From DAHUYF01 sp035945115 (GTDB lineage Bacteria > Pseudomonadota > Alphaproteobacteria > ATCC43930 > CGMCC-115725), in assembly GCA_035945115.1 (NCBI GenBank), contig DASZAN010000104.1, positions 3,262 to 67,261 on the forward strand: 64,000 nucleotides of DNA, written 5' to 3'. The stretch's first letter is position 1. Every line of letters begins with the position of its first letter. Position numbers and translations under genes: made by a program. The notes under the pieces were generated by a model that did no database searches, was not told the origin of the DNA, and saw only the letters and a list, made by a program, of their open reading frames with translations. Positions 26,963 to 34,781 of this stretch are shown in pieces.

Positions 26963-27310
26963 TCACTTCTTCGTGGAGCCCGTATATCCGTGCTCTGGAG
27001 GATGCTGGACCTCGGGGAGCTTCAGCCATGCGCGGACGACGTCCATGCGCAGCATGGCCTCATGCTCCTCGCCCTTCTTGCAGAGATGCGCAGCCATGGT
27101 CATTTGGGTCTTCATGTACTGCACCTGCGCGCCGGTGTGCACATGACCGCCCGACCCCCGGACAATTTGTGCATTTTGCTTGGGATTGACAAACCCGATG
27201 ACATTCCACTCTTTTGTCAGATCATCCAACTGCTGCGCGCAATTCTGCTGAGCGAAGGCGCCGCCTCCTGTCCCAAGCAGGAGAAGGGCAGCCGCAAGTG
27301 CGGTTCGCAT
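26963..27310 (-). CDS. Small exported protein of unknown function
   Basis: A 115-residue protein with a clear signal peptide (MRTALAAALLLLGTGGGAFAQQ). The mature part holds two cysteines (NCAQQLDDL; AAHLCKKGEEHEAMLRMD), several His and Met residues (GGHVHTGAQVQYMKTQMTMAAH), and an LxLPEVQHPPEHGYTGSTKK tail. I do not recognise the family. An FNR-type box lies about 95 bases upstream, so expression under low oxygen is plausible. The Met/His content hints at a metal or haem context but proves nothing. Confidence 0.7.
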   Translation of the reverse strand: MRTALAAALLLLGTGGGAFAQQNCAQQLDDLTKEWNVIGFVNPKQNAQIVRGSGGHVHTGAQVQYMKTQMTMAAHLCKKGEEHEAMLRMDVVRAWLKLPEVQHPPEHGYTGSTKK

Positions 27311-27398
27311 GATCGTCCCTCCAACTCTTCAGTGCCGGCCTCGACCTTCTCGAGTGCGCCGGACGATTGGAAGGATAGACGAACCGAAAGTGGCCGCT

Positions 27399-27412
27399 TT
27401 GACATGGGTCAA
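27399..27412 (-). promoter_or_regulatory. FNR/FixK box upstream of the small exported protein
   Basis: TTGAC-ATGG-GTCAA is a perfect TTGAY-N4-RTCAA palindrome in the 239-base gap between the exported-protein gene and the ArsR gene. Nothing else is apparent in this gap. Confidence 0.55.
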
Positions 27413-27549
27413 CGCGAGCCCATGGTTGAAGTATGCGCAGGCGCGTTGCCATGCGCCGCGACCGCAGTGAAGGAACTCCAGCAAATCAGGACGAGGTTCG
27501 GCCCGAGGTCCCACGACGCGCTTACGGCTAAAACGAATGACCGATCAGC

Positions 27550-27960
27550 CTATCGCGGTCGCATGACGCGTGGGCGGTAGGCAGCGGCGGCGACGCGCCG
27601 GGGGGCGTTCCGGGTGCGCCGCGTTGAGCTTTCGACGCGCCTCTTCTGGCGCTTCACTCCTCGGGGCGCACAATAGAACTGGTAGAGCAGATGAACGATC
27701 TCTCCGGCGACATTGCTTGCTTCGAGCTCGTAGTAAATCGTGCGGGAATCGCGCCGGGTCCTCACTAAGTGATCGCGTCGCAGCCGGGCAAGATGCTGGG
27801 AAAGATGAGGTTGCCGCATGCCGAGCAGTTCCTCTAGTTCGCCAACGGATTTTTCGCCTCCGGCGACATGACACAGGATGATGAGGCGATGCTTGTTTGC
27901 CAGCGCCTTGAGAAGCGAAGTTGCCTTGGCCGCGTTGCCGATCATTCTTGAGAGATTCAT
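27550..27960 (-). CDS. ArsR-family regulator, SqrR/BigR/sHdrR-like persulfide sensor
   Basis: A 136-residue winged-helix repressor (LLKALANKHRLIILCHVAGGEKSVGELEELLGMRQPHLSQHLARLRRDHLVRTRRDSRTIYYEL). Starting at ATG 27960 there are two cysteines, C30 (in IILCHV) and C97 (in YQFYC), 67 residues apart. SqrR (C41/C107) and BigR (C42/C108) use a pair with almost identical spacing to sense persulfide, so the same chemistry is likely. The Arg-rich tail is unusual. It sits directly beside the lipoate-assembly and sHdr genes, where sHdrR-type repressors are found. I discarded the upstream start at 28029 because it adds an unconserved extension. Confidence 0.8.
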   Translation of the reverse strand: MNLSRMIGNAAKATSLLKALANKHRLIILCHVAGGEKSVGELEELLGMRQPHLSQHLARLRRDHLVRTRRDSRTIYYELEASNVAGEIVHLLYQFYCAPRGVKRQKRRVESSTRRTRNAPRRVAAAAYRPRVMRPR

Positions 27961-28025
27961 GTCGTGGAAATGCCTCTTCGAAATGCTTGGATCGGGATTA
28001 AGAATAGAAACGGCAGTATACGATA

Positions 28026-29966
28026 TCAAACAGCTCTCCCTGAGCGGTGCGCGGTGGTGTTCGAGTCGCTTACGGCACTTCCAGCACAGCTGGACGCAGC
28101 GGTTTGCGGTGCGCGATCGCGCTGCCTTAGCACCTCAACGAATTCCGTGATGACGCCAATCAAGGGCTTCGGCCTTTGGTGGTGGGGGGCGTGGCCGCAG
28201 TCCAGTAGACTGATCGTCTTGAGCGGCGCGCGGACGCAGAGTGCCGAGAGGGCTTCCATCTGTGCATTGCTGAAGAACTCGTCATCTACTCCCTGGATTG
28301 CCAGGACTGGGCACCGGATGCGAGCGAGGTAAGGTTCAAGTCCCCAACTCGTGGCGCCTTCGGCAGTCCAGATTTCAACGAGGCGACGGAACAACCGCTC
28401 GGTCTTGGCGCCGTGATAACGCATGAGTCGCGCCTTGAGATCGCCATGCTCGAAGTCGGTGATCTGTTCGGCAATGGCGATGCGCGTGCGCTCCTCGCAA
28501 GAGAGATGAGGCGCGATCGCCACGACGGCCTCCACCTCCGCCGGGAAAGCACCGGCATAGGCGAGCGCGATCGCGGCGCCGTCCGAATGACCAATCAGGA
28601 TTGGCCGCTGGACTCTGGTCGCGCGCAGCACTTCGGGCAACGAGGACAGGGCCTCGTCGAGTAGATAACGACGAGAGAAGGGCGCCTCGAGCGGCTCCGA
28701 ATCCCCGGAGCCCCATCGGTCGTAAACGAGTGCGCCGCGACCCGTGGCTGCAGCGATGCGCTCCGGTACGTCTCGCCATAACCTCACACAGCCGAGCGCG
28801 TCGTGCAGAAAGACCAGCGTTGGGGCGTCCCCCGACGAGGCGCCGACGAGGCGGCCACGCAGGCGCCGACCGGCAGCGACGAAGCTCAGCTGGTGCAGCG
28901 CGGCCTCGACGGCCTCGCGAATATTGTCGGGACCGAGACTCAAAAATTCCACGCGCGTGTGAGCAAAGAACTCGTCGATGACGGCCCCCACTTCGCCAAC
29001 CTCCCGGCCGCGCAGTTTCGCCTCGAGGTCGAGGATGACGCGCGGCGGCGTCACGAAAAAATCGCCGGTTATCAGCGCCTCGCGAATACGATTGCGCGTG
29101 GGTCCTTCGAGGCGGATATCGGCGCGGACGGCGCCACCGCGCTTCGTCAGCGTCGCGCTGACGATGCCGTCATCGACCTCCGGCGCGTCCAGCATCTCGA
29201 CGAAGGCGTCTGTGCCGAACTCCTCGCCGTGAAGCCGGTCGGCAAGAACTTCCTCGAAGCGGCTGATCGCGCCCCATTCAGGCGCGATGCCTAAGCTTTC
29301 GGCAAACCCTTCGAGAAGCGCTTGATATATGGTGGGAAGGTCCGGCAGTCGCTCGCCGAGCAGCTCGCGCAACGAGACGACGCGCTGTCGCGCCGAATCG
29401 AGTTCTCGCTTCGATAGTTTCTCGGTCGGGATCTTGAGCGCTGCGATCATCTCAGCTGGGTCAAAATCGATGAGCAGTGTCCCCTGATAGAAGAGCGTAT
29501 CGCCGTCGAAGAACCCACCGGTGCCGCTGATCTTGCGCCCGTCGACCTCGATGTCGTTGCGCGGCCGGTATTGCGCCGGAACGCCCAGCTTTCTGATGCC
29601 GAGCGCCGCCGCTTCGCAGATGCGCCGTGTCGCCTCATCGAGGGTCCGCATACCGAGGCTGCCACGCTCAAAGACCAACTCCCAGCCGATTTGCCCCTCA
29701 TCGAGATAGAGACCACCGCCGCCGGTGATGCGTCGCCCGATCTCGATGCCGCGGCGCCGGCAATGATCGACACGCACCTCGTGACTCAGGATCTGATGCA
29801 TGCCGATGAGCGCTGAGGGCCGGAAGCGGAGGAAACGAATGGTGTCGGGAATGCGCCCCTCTTGCCGGGCTGCGATCAGCGCCTGGTCAAACGCGATATT
29901 GGCGCGGCCGGCGCGTATCCCGGTATCGATGACCCGGAAGCGGCGCGGTGTCTCGTGGTTCATCAC
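28026..29966 (-). CDS. slpl(AB): sLpl(AB)-type lipoate-protein ligase fused to an alpha/beta hydrolase
   Basis: A 646-residue two-part protein. Residues 1 to about 365 are a lipoate/octanoate ligase: RRITGGGGLYLDEGQIGWELV (79-99), RPRNDIEVDGRKISGTGGFFDG (134-155, K145 the likely ligase Lys), then an LplB-like accessory domain (about 270-365). This matches sLpl(AB), the ligase that charges LbpA in sHdr systems. From about 366 to 615 there is a complete alpha/beta hydrolase: oxyanion-region LVFLHDALG, nucleophile elbow GHSDG with S461, acid D561/D562 and H592 in CGHAPH. The fusion is one uninterrupted frame and I know of no such described fusion. It begins 6 bases after the lipS2 stop and ends the lip operon. 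The hydrolase function is unknown. Confidence 0.85.
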   Translation of the reverse strand: MMNHETPRRFRVIDTGIRAGRANIAFDQALIAARQEGRIPDTIRFLRFRPSALIGMHQILSHEVRVDHCRRRGIEIGRRITGGGGLYLDEGQIGWELVFERGSLGMRTLDEATRRICEAAALGIRKLGVPAQYRPRNDIEVDGRKISGTGGFFDGDTLFYQGTLLIDFDPAEMIAALKIPTEKLSKRELDSARQRVVSLRELLGERLPDLPTIYQALLEGFAESLGIAPEWGAISRFEEVLADRLHGEEFGTDAFVEMLDAPEVDDGIVSATLTKRGGAVRADIRLEGPTRNRIREALITGDFFVTPPRVILDLEAKLRGREVGEVGAVIDEFFAHTRVEFLSLGPDNIREAVEAALHQLSFVAAGRRLRGRLVGASSGDAPTLVFLHDALGCVRLWRDVPERIAAATGRGALVYDRWGSGDSEPLEAPFSRRYLLDEALSSLPEVLRATRVQRPILIGHSDGAAIALAYAGAFPAEVEAVVAIAPHLSCEERTRIAIAEQITDFEHGDLKARLMRYHGAKTERLFRRLVEIWTAEGATSWGLEPYLARIRCPVLAIQGVDDEFFSNAQMEALSALCVRAPLKTISLLDCGHAPHHQRPKPLIGVITEFVEVLRQRDRAPQTAASSCAGSAVSDSNTTAHRSGRAV

Positions 29967-29972
29967 CGGCTC

Positions 29973-31223
29973 TCAGGCATCGCCGCGCCGCAATTGCGCA
30001 CGGATCTTGCCGAGATCATTGCCGTTGGGATGGAAGGGGTACGAGGCGATATCTCGCGGCGGCGAGTCGCCGTACGGCCGATCGCAGGCCGAGATGTCGG
30101 TCGCCTCCTTGCTGGGGCAACCAGAGGTACGGAAGGCTACGCCGGCGTTGATTACTGCATCGAGCTTATCCCTCTCGCAGCCGAAATCGACAACGCGGCC
30201 GGCGTCATCGAAACGCATGCCCTCGATCCGATGGCCGCGATAGTCGATGAGGTAGCGTCCGAGCTGAACGCGGCGCCATTGCGGCCGCGGCACTGGCGGC
30301 AGGTGGTCCATGAGCGAGCCTTTTTCCGGAAAGAAGGCAAACATGTGGCTGTGACCGCCGAGATCGCGAATCGCTTGGACCTGCGTAAGCACGTCGCGCT
30401 CGCTCTCGCCCATGCCAACGATCAGATGGGCGCCGAACCGCTCCGGACCGAAAATTTCAGCCGCCGCATGCAGGATTTCCCAGTACTTGTCCCAGCTGTG
30501 CGGCGACTGCACGCCGTGGCCGCGGGTGCGGTCGAAGATGGCGGGGTTTGCCGCGTCAAGCGCCACGGTGAAAATCTCAGCGCCGAGATCTTTGAGATCC
30601 TGAACGTCCTGGCGGGTCATCGTCGTGGGGTTCGAGAGGATCGAGACCGGCACATGACGGATGGCGTCCACCCATTTCTTCAGAACGATACGAGTATCGC
30701 GGTCGGAATTGGGGTGGGTGATCATGCTGATGCACATGCGGTGGAAGCGTCCGCCGTCACCGCCGCGTGCGACGATGTCGATCACTTCGTCATAAGGTAC
30801 CGCCGGCCAGTCCACGCGGATGAAGTTGCGGTCGGCGTAGTTGCGCTCGGCCTCGCGGTGCCGCGCAAGGCCACAATAGGCGCAATTGGCGCGGCATCCT
30901 TCGGGATATGTCAGCAGAAGATTCAGGCACCGTGTGCAATCCGTGCGATGCATGTACCCCTGCATCACGCCGAGCGTGATCGCCGCGGCTGTCGACATCT
31001 GGACATACTCGGGCGAGCGCATAGCTGGGGTGAGGATGTTGAAATTGGGTCGATAGACGCCGTGAGCCTCAAGGCCACGTGCCTTGACGCGGCCGCCATT
31101 GCGCGCCTCGGGCGGTACTGGTGTCGGCGCCCGAGGCTGCATCGCCTCCGGATCATTGATGTCGCTGCGGTGCTTATCGGTGAAATCGGGGACCGGCTGT
31201 CGCGGCATCTCCAGACAACCCAT
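29973..31223 (-). CDS. lipS2: Radical SAM lipoate synthase-like protein LipS2
   Basis: A 416-residue radical SAM enzyme with the cluster motif CRANCAYC (preceded by CTRC), the GGDGGRFHRMCIS stretch, and SILSNPTTM...LGAEIFTVALDAANPAIFD typical of the barrel. Position in lipS1-lipT-lipS2-slpl(AB) identifies it as LipS2, which with LipS1 inserts the two sulfur atoms into LbpA-bound octanoate. The ATG at 31223 has AAGGAG 8 bases ahead and starts 19 bases after the lipT stop. A long Arg-rich upstream extension to 31385 lies inside lipT and is an artefact. LipS1/LipS2 labels are assigned by gene order. Confidence 0.87.
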   Translation of the reverse strand: MGCLEMPRQPVPDFTDKHRSDINDPEAMQPRAPTPVPPEARNGGRVKARGLEAHGVYRPNFNILTPAMRSPEYVQMSTAAAITLGVMQGYMHRTDCTRCLNLLLTYPEGCRANCAYCGLARHREAERNYADRNFIRVDWPAVPYDEVIDIVARGGDGGRFHRMCISMITHPNSDRDTRIVLKKWVDAIRHVPVSILSNPTTMTRQDVQDLKDLGAEIFTVALDAANPAIFDRTRGHGVQSPHSWDKYWEILHAAAEIFGPERFGAHLIVGMGESERDVLTQVQAIRDLGGHSHMFAFFPEKGSLMDHLPPVPRPQWRRVQLGRYLIDYRGHRIEGMRFDDAGRVVDFGCERDKLDAVINAGVAFRTSGCPSKEATDISACDRPYGDSPPRDIASYPFHPNGNDLGKIRAQLRRGDA

Positions 31224-31242
31224 GACCAATCTCCTTCTTGCC

Positions 31243-32313
31243 TCACGCCGCCCAGTATTGCGGGTAGGCGATCCATCCACGGCGGAGCGCCGACGGCGTC
31301 GGTGTCGCGCCCTCGCGATAGCAGGCAAGCAGTGCTGTCCGTTGCCGGCGTGCGCATGACAACGCAGCGTCGAAGAGGTCCGCAAGCTCCTCTTCGTAGT
31401 CCGCTAGCGCGCAGCGCTGACCGCCGAGCCAGCGCGCGGCCGCTGCGCCGGCCATCGTTCCAGACTGAACAGCAGCGGCGATGCCGGCGCCGGTTACCGG
31501 ATTGGTTAGCCCGGCGGCATCGCCGGTGAGCAGTACGGGCAGGTCGCCGATCGCGCCCACCGCCGCGCGGCGACCGCCGACGGGGATAGCGCCCCCGGTG
31601 AGGCAGGAGACTTCCCCGCCGATCCGGCCTTCGGCGACCAATTGCCGCTGCAGCTCGATCAGCAACGGCTTGAGCCGCGACGACGATTTTGCGTCAAAGC
31701 CGAGGCCGAGATTGGCCACACTTCCCTTTGGAAACAGCCAGGCGTAGCCCCCGACATAGTCGGCGCGAAGAAAGATGTCGGTCGCATCGTGAGGCCGGAA
31801 CAGCGGCACCGTCACCTGCCTCGTCTCGACGAGCGCATGATTGATGGCGCCGAACGCCGCGCCAACACGCGAGCGCGGTCCATCGGCGCCGATCAGCAAC
31901 CGTGGCCGCAAGCGGCTTCCGTCCGACACATGGATCGTGCCATCCCGCGCGACGGCAACAGCGCTCACTCCGTATCGGCAGATGACGCCGGCTTTCGCGG
32001 CTCGGTCGGCGAGAAGGCGATCGAAGTCGGCGCGGTCGATCATGCGACCGGGAAAATTTGGCGTCTCGTCGGCCGCGTCCTCCTCGACGAAGGTGAGCAT
32101 GCGTTCGATCGTCTGGACCGTGACGGGAGCGAGGCCAGCGACTTCTTGGTCGAGGAGAGCTGGCACGAACTCGGCACATTGCACAGGGCGGCCGGCTTCT
32201 TCACGGCGCTCCAGCGCCACCACGCGGGCGCCGCCGGCGGCCGCGGCGGCAGCTGCCCGACTCCCCGCGGGCCCTAGGCCGACGACCACGACATCGGGCG
32301 CTTCGATCGTCAT
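31243..32313 (-). CDS. lipT: FAD-dependent oxidoreductase LipT (geranylgeranyl-reductase family)
   Basis: A 356-residue flavoprotein with the N-terminal dinucleotide motif VVGLGPAGSRAAAAAAAGGARVVALERRE, a central substrate barrel (FRPHDATDIFLRADYVGGYAWLFPKGSVANLGLGFDAKSS) and the second FAD motif PVLLTGDAAGLTNPVTGAGIAAAVQSG. The family is that of geranylgeranyl reductase-like enzymes. Between lipS1 and lipS2 it is LipT, thought to supply electrons to the radical SAM pair. Its ATG overlaps the lipS1 stop (ATGA). Confidence 0.87.
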   Translation of the reverse strand: MTIEAPDVVVVGLGPAGSRAAAAAAAGGARVVALERREEAGRPVQCAEFVPALLDQEVAGLAPVTVQTIERMLTFVEEDAADETPNFPGRMIDRADFDRLLADRAAKAGVICRYGVSAVAVARDGTIHVSDGSRLRPRLLIGADGPRSRVGAAFGAINHALVETRQVTVPLFRPHDATDIFLRADYVGGYAWLFPKGSVANLGLGFDAKSSSRLKPLLIELQRQLVAEGRIGGEVSCLTGGAIPVGGRRAAVGAIGDLPVLLTGDAAGLTNPVTGAGIAAAVQSGTMAGAAAARWLGGQRCALADYEEELADLFDAALSCARRQRTALLACYREGATPTPSALRRGWIAYPQYWAA

Positions 32314-33353
32314 ACCAACGCCCTCGGCCCGCAGACGCGGTTGGTCCCGAGCCCGTCGAGCGCAATCGAGCAGCAGGCATGCTCTTGCTCGATTGGGCGG
32401 CCAATGGCGCGCGCGAGCGCGACGATACCCTGAGCGGGGTAGGCGATACCGTCGAAGCCTGCCATGACCGCATAGGCGTCGGTGAGGAGCTTGTGGTGAC
32501 CGGCCGGACGCGCACAGCCGAGCTGCACTGGCGCGTTGCAGATACGTTGGCGCGCCGCCACGAAGATCGAGGCGACGTCATCGGGCGAAACGGTGACAAA
32601 CTGACGATCGGCCGGCGCGTAGAACGGCATGACGACGACGAGGACAAGAGCCGCGACCGGGTAACGCGAGACGATCTCGAGCGCGCGGTGCTCGCCGAGA
32701 ATACGCCCGTAATGCAGGCCGATGACGATATGCGGCACGATCTCCATCGATGTCGCGCACAACGCTGCGAGCGTCGCCTCGAAATCCTCAACCGGCCGAT
32801 CAAGATGATAGACCTGCTGGATCGTCTCCCCCGCGCCGATCACGTCCATCATGGCGACGTCGATACCCGCCGCTTCCATGCGTTTTGCTCGGTGCTCATC
32901 GAGGAGTGCCGTGTGCACGGCGATGCGGAGATGGGGGAAGTCACGCTTCAGCGCCTCAATCGTCGACAGATAGCGCTCGTACGGCACCTCGTTGCGGCGG
33001 TTGGAACCGCCGGAGAGGAGAAAGCCCTGAAGGTCCTGAAGCAGGACAAGATCGCGCACCTTGCGCTCGAGCTCGGCCGGGTTGGTCGCCGGAATCATCG
33101 GTTCGAGGATCTTTGCTTGGCAATGATCACACTTGAGGGCACAGGCGCCCCCAGTGATCGAGAAGGCGGGAAAGCTGTTCTTATTGCATCCCTTGAGATC
33201 GTCGGTTGCATACGAGCGGAAGGTCGGCGTGTAGAAGCGGAGCGGACCGAGCGGCCGATCGTGCGCTGCCGCTTCGAGCGAGTCGACGAGTGCGCGGTTG
33301 AGCGGCAAATCGTCGAAAGGCTCGATATCGCGAGCTAACTCGAACCAACCCAT
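32310..33353 (-). CDS. lipS1: Radical SAM lipoate synthase-like protein LipS1
   Basis: A 347-residue radical SAM protein with SITGGACALKCDHCQAKILEPM (the CxxxCxxC cluster site) and then GFLLSGGSNRRNEVPYERYL, HTALLDEHRAKRMEAAGIDVAMMDVIGAGETI and HIVIGLHYG of the TIM barrel. It is the first gene of the lip operon, divergent from the amidotransferase gene at 33424. With LipS2 it would sulfurate octanoyl-LbpA. It ends with a Cys-rich stretch (HACCSIALDG, RVCGP) that may hold an auxiliary cluster. Confidence 0.87.
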   Translation of the reverse strand: MGWFELARDIEPFDDLPLNRALVDSLEAAAHDRPLGPLRFYTPTFRSYATDDLKGCNKNSFPAFSITGGACALKCDHCQAKILEPMIPATNPAELERKVRDLVLLQDLQGFLLSGGSNRRNEVPYERYLSTIEALKRDFPHLRIAVHTALLDEHRAKRMEAAGIDVAMMDVIGAGETIQQVYHLDRPVEDFEATLAALCATSMEIVPHIVIGLHYGRILGEHRALEIVSRYPVAALVLVVVMPFYAPADRQFVTVSPDDVASIFVAARQRICNAPVQLGCARPAGHHKLLTDAYAVMAGFDGIAYPAQGIVALARAIGRPIEQEHACCSIALDGLGTNRVCGPRALV

Positions 33354-33423
33354 CGCTTCATCACCAGTTTCGCACTAGCATCGGACGACGCATCGATGCA
33401 CCAGCAAGGCTCGTCCGATCATC

Positions 33424-34113
33424 ATGAAGACCCTGTGCGTGCTCCAGCATACCGAAGCCGAATTCCTGGGTCTGATGGAGGATCATTTCGAAAGCCGCGC
33501 CATTCGTTTCCACTATGTCCGCCCCTTCACCGCCGGCGGCACAGTGCCACGCGGGGCGAGCGGTTTTGACGGGCTCGTAATCTTGGGCGCCGGGCCAATG
33601 GGCATCGTCAGCGGCCATCTTCTGCCAAGCCTTGGCCCCGAACTTCGCCTCGCCAGCGATTTCCTCGCGCACCGCCTGCCTGTCCTCGGCATCGGGTTTG
33701 GTGCCTGCCTCTTGGCGACCGCGTCTGGCGGCGGCGCGGAGGAGGCATCGCTTCGATTCAGGGTAGGCGAGGCGCGCCGCGTTGCTGCTGGGGCGCTCGG
33801 TGGTCATCTCCCCGACCGCTATCCCATGGCCGTCTATATGCGTGACCGTCCGATTCCGCCCAAGGAGGCCTCCATCCTGGCGGTCAATGACGTCGGCGAA
33901 CCCGCGCTCTTTCAGGTCAACGGCAATTGCCTGGGCTTCCTTGGCCATCCCGGTATGAAGTCCGCGATGATCGAGGATCTCATCATGGAGTTCGACGAGG
34001 CGCCTGAGGACACGGCAGAAGGGTTGGAGCGCCTGCGGGCCGTTCAAGGCACGATCGCGGTCGCCCTCAGCGAGATCATGGTCGGAGTAATCAAGACCAC
34101 GCATCTGATGTGA
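33424..34113 (+). CDS. Class I glutamine amidotransferase domain protein
   Basis: A 229-residue GATase1 with the nucleophile elbow GIGFGACLLATASGG (Cys at about 98), a His in LGFLGHPGM and a nearby Glu as the triad. In the GuaA/carbamoyl-phosphate group these hydrolyse glutamine for a partner. Similar stand-alone genes accompany sHdr loci, and here it is divergent from lipS1 with only 70 bases between starts. Whether the amide nitrogen is used for LbpA or sHdr cofactors is unknown. The ATG at 33424 is the only reasonable start. Confidence 0.82.
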   Translation: MKTLCVLQHTEAEFLGLMEDHFESRAIRFHYVRPFTAGGTVPRGASGFDGLVILGAGPMGIVSGHLLPSLGPELRLASDFLAHRLPVLGIGFGACLLATASGGGAEEASLRFRVGEARRVAAGALGGHLPDRYPMAVYMRDRPIPPKEASILAVNDVGEPALFQVNGNCLGFLGHPGMKSAMIEDLIMEFDEAPEDTAEGLERLRAVQGTIAVALSEIMVGVIKTTHLM

Positions 34114-34159
34114 TCGCATCCCGTTTTCGTGCTGTCGCGCGGCGATCATAAGCCGACAA

Positions 34160-34175
34160 ATTCAAAAACACGAAT
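34160..34175 (+). promoter_or_regulatory. ATTC-N8-GAAT inverted repeat (SqrR/BigR-type operator candidate)
   Basis: ATTC-AAAAACAC-GAAT has the spacing of operators bound by SqrR/BigR-like ArsR proteins, and a matching two-Cys ArsR regulator is encoded at 27550. A second GAATATATT half-element occurs at 34255-34263, in the same gap before dsrE3C. Confidence 0.5.
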
Positions 34176-34319
34176 ATATTTCTTGCACTTTCTCGCCCAT
34201 GGGCCGGAAATGTACCGTTTTCAGCGGACTCCCGGTTGAAACATCACAAAAATGGAATATATTGCTAGCCTATCGGCCATCGTTTGGCATAAGGTTACCG
34301 ACGAGACCGCATCAGGACG

Positions 34320-34333
34320 TTGACATAGATCAA
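34320..34333 (+). promoter_or_regulatory. FNR/FixK box upstream of the sHdr operon
   Basis: TTGAC-ATAG-ATCAA is a perfect FNR/FixK palindrome centred about 56 bases before the GTG of dsrE3C (34383). It lies between the ATTC-N8-GAAT element and the first gene, so activation and sulfur-responsive repression could meet here. Confidence 0.6.
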
Positions 34334-34382
34334 TGTGCCCTCGGCCAAATGGGTGCATTTGACAATCAGGGAGAATAGGGCT

Positions 34383-34763
34383 GTGGCCCGGAAGCTCGTC
34401 ATCATCATGGTCAATACCGATCCTCGCAACGGCCAGGAGCTTGGCGCGCCGTTTTTTCAGGCGAGCGTCGCTGCGGCGATGGATTACGAGGTCGAAGTGA
34501 TCTGCACCGCGACGTCCGGCCAGCTGATGAAAAAGGGGGTGGCGGAGAAGTTGGTGGTGAAACCCGGGTCACCCAAGACCGTCTACGATTTCATCAAGGA
34601 CGCGCATGACGCGGGCGTAAAATTCTATTGCTGCTCGCCCAATCTCGACCTCTTTGACATGACCGAGGCCGATCTCATTCCGGAGTGCTCCGGCATTGTC
34701 GGTGGTGCGCGCGTCATCGAAGAGGTCATGGAGAATGACGAAGCGAGAGTCCTGACCTACTGA
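34383..34763 (+). CDS. dsrE3C: DsrE-family sulfurtransferase DsrE3C
   Basis: A 126-residue DsrE-like protein. The adjacent cysteines C83-C84 (VKFYCCSPNL) match the two functional cysteines reported at the same positions in DsrE3C of Hyphomicrobium, which relays sulfane sulfur with TusA toward sHdr. The GTG at 34383 with a GGGAGAA leader is the start; a longer frame to 34335 would begin at the FNR-type box. It is the first gene of the sHdr transcript and precedes shdrC1 by 18 bases. Confidence 0.88.
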   Translation: MARKLVIIMVNTDPRNGQELGAPFFQASVAAAMDYEVEVICTATSGQLMKKGVAEKLVVKPGSPKTVYDFIKDAHDAGVKFYCCSPNLDLFDMTEADLIPECSGIVGGARVIEEVMENDEARVLTY

Positions 34764-34781
34764 CGTTTTGCAAGGAGGGGT

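Noticed and set aside
31223..31385. N-terminal extension of lipS2 (about 54 codons)
   Set aside because: Arg-rich, lies inside lipT, and the ATG at 31223 has a strong ribosome site.
29862..31529. 555-codon plus-strand frame across lipS2 and lipT
   Set aside because: Antisense of two genes with clear radical SAM and FAD motifs.
32379..33338. 319-codon plus-strand frame opposite lipS1
   Set aside because: Antisense shadow, no recognisable domain.
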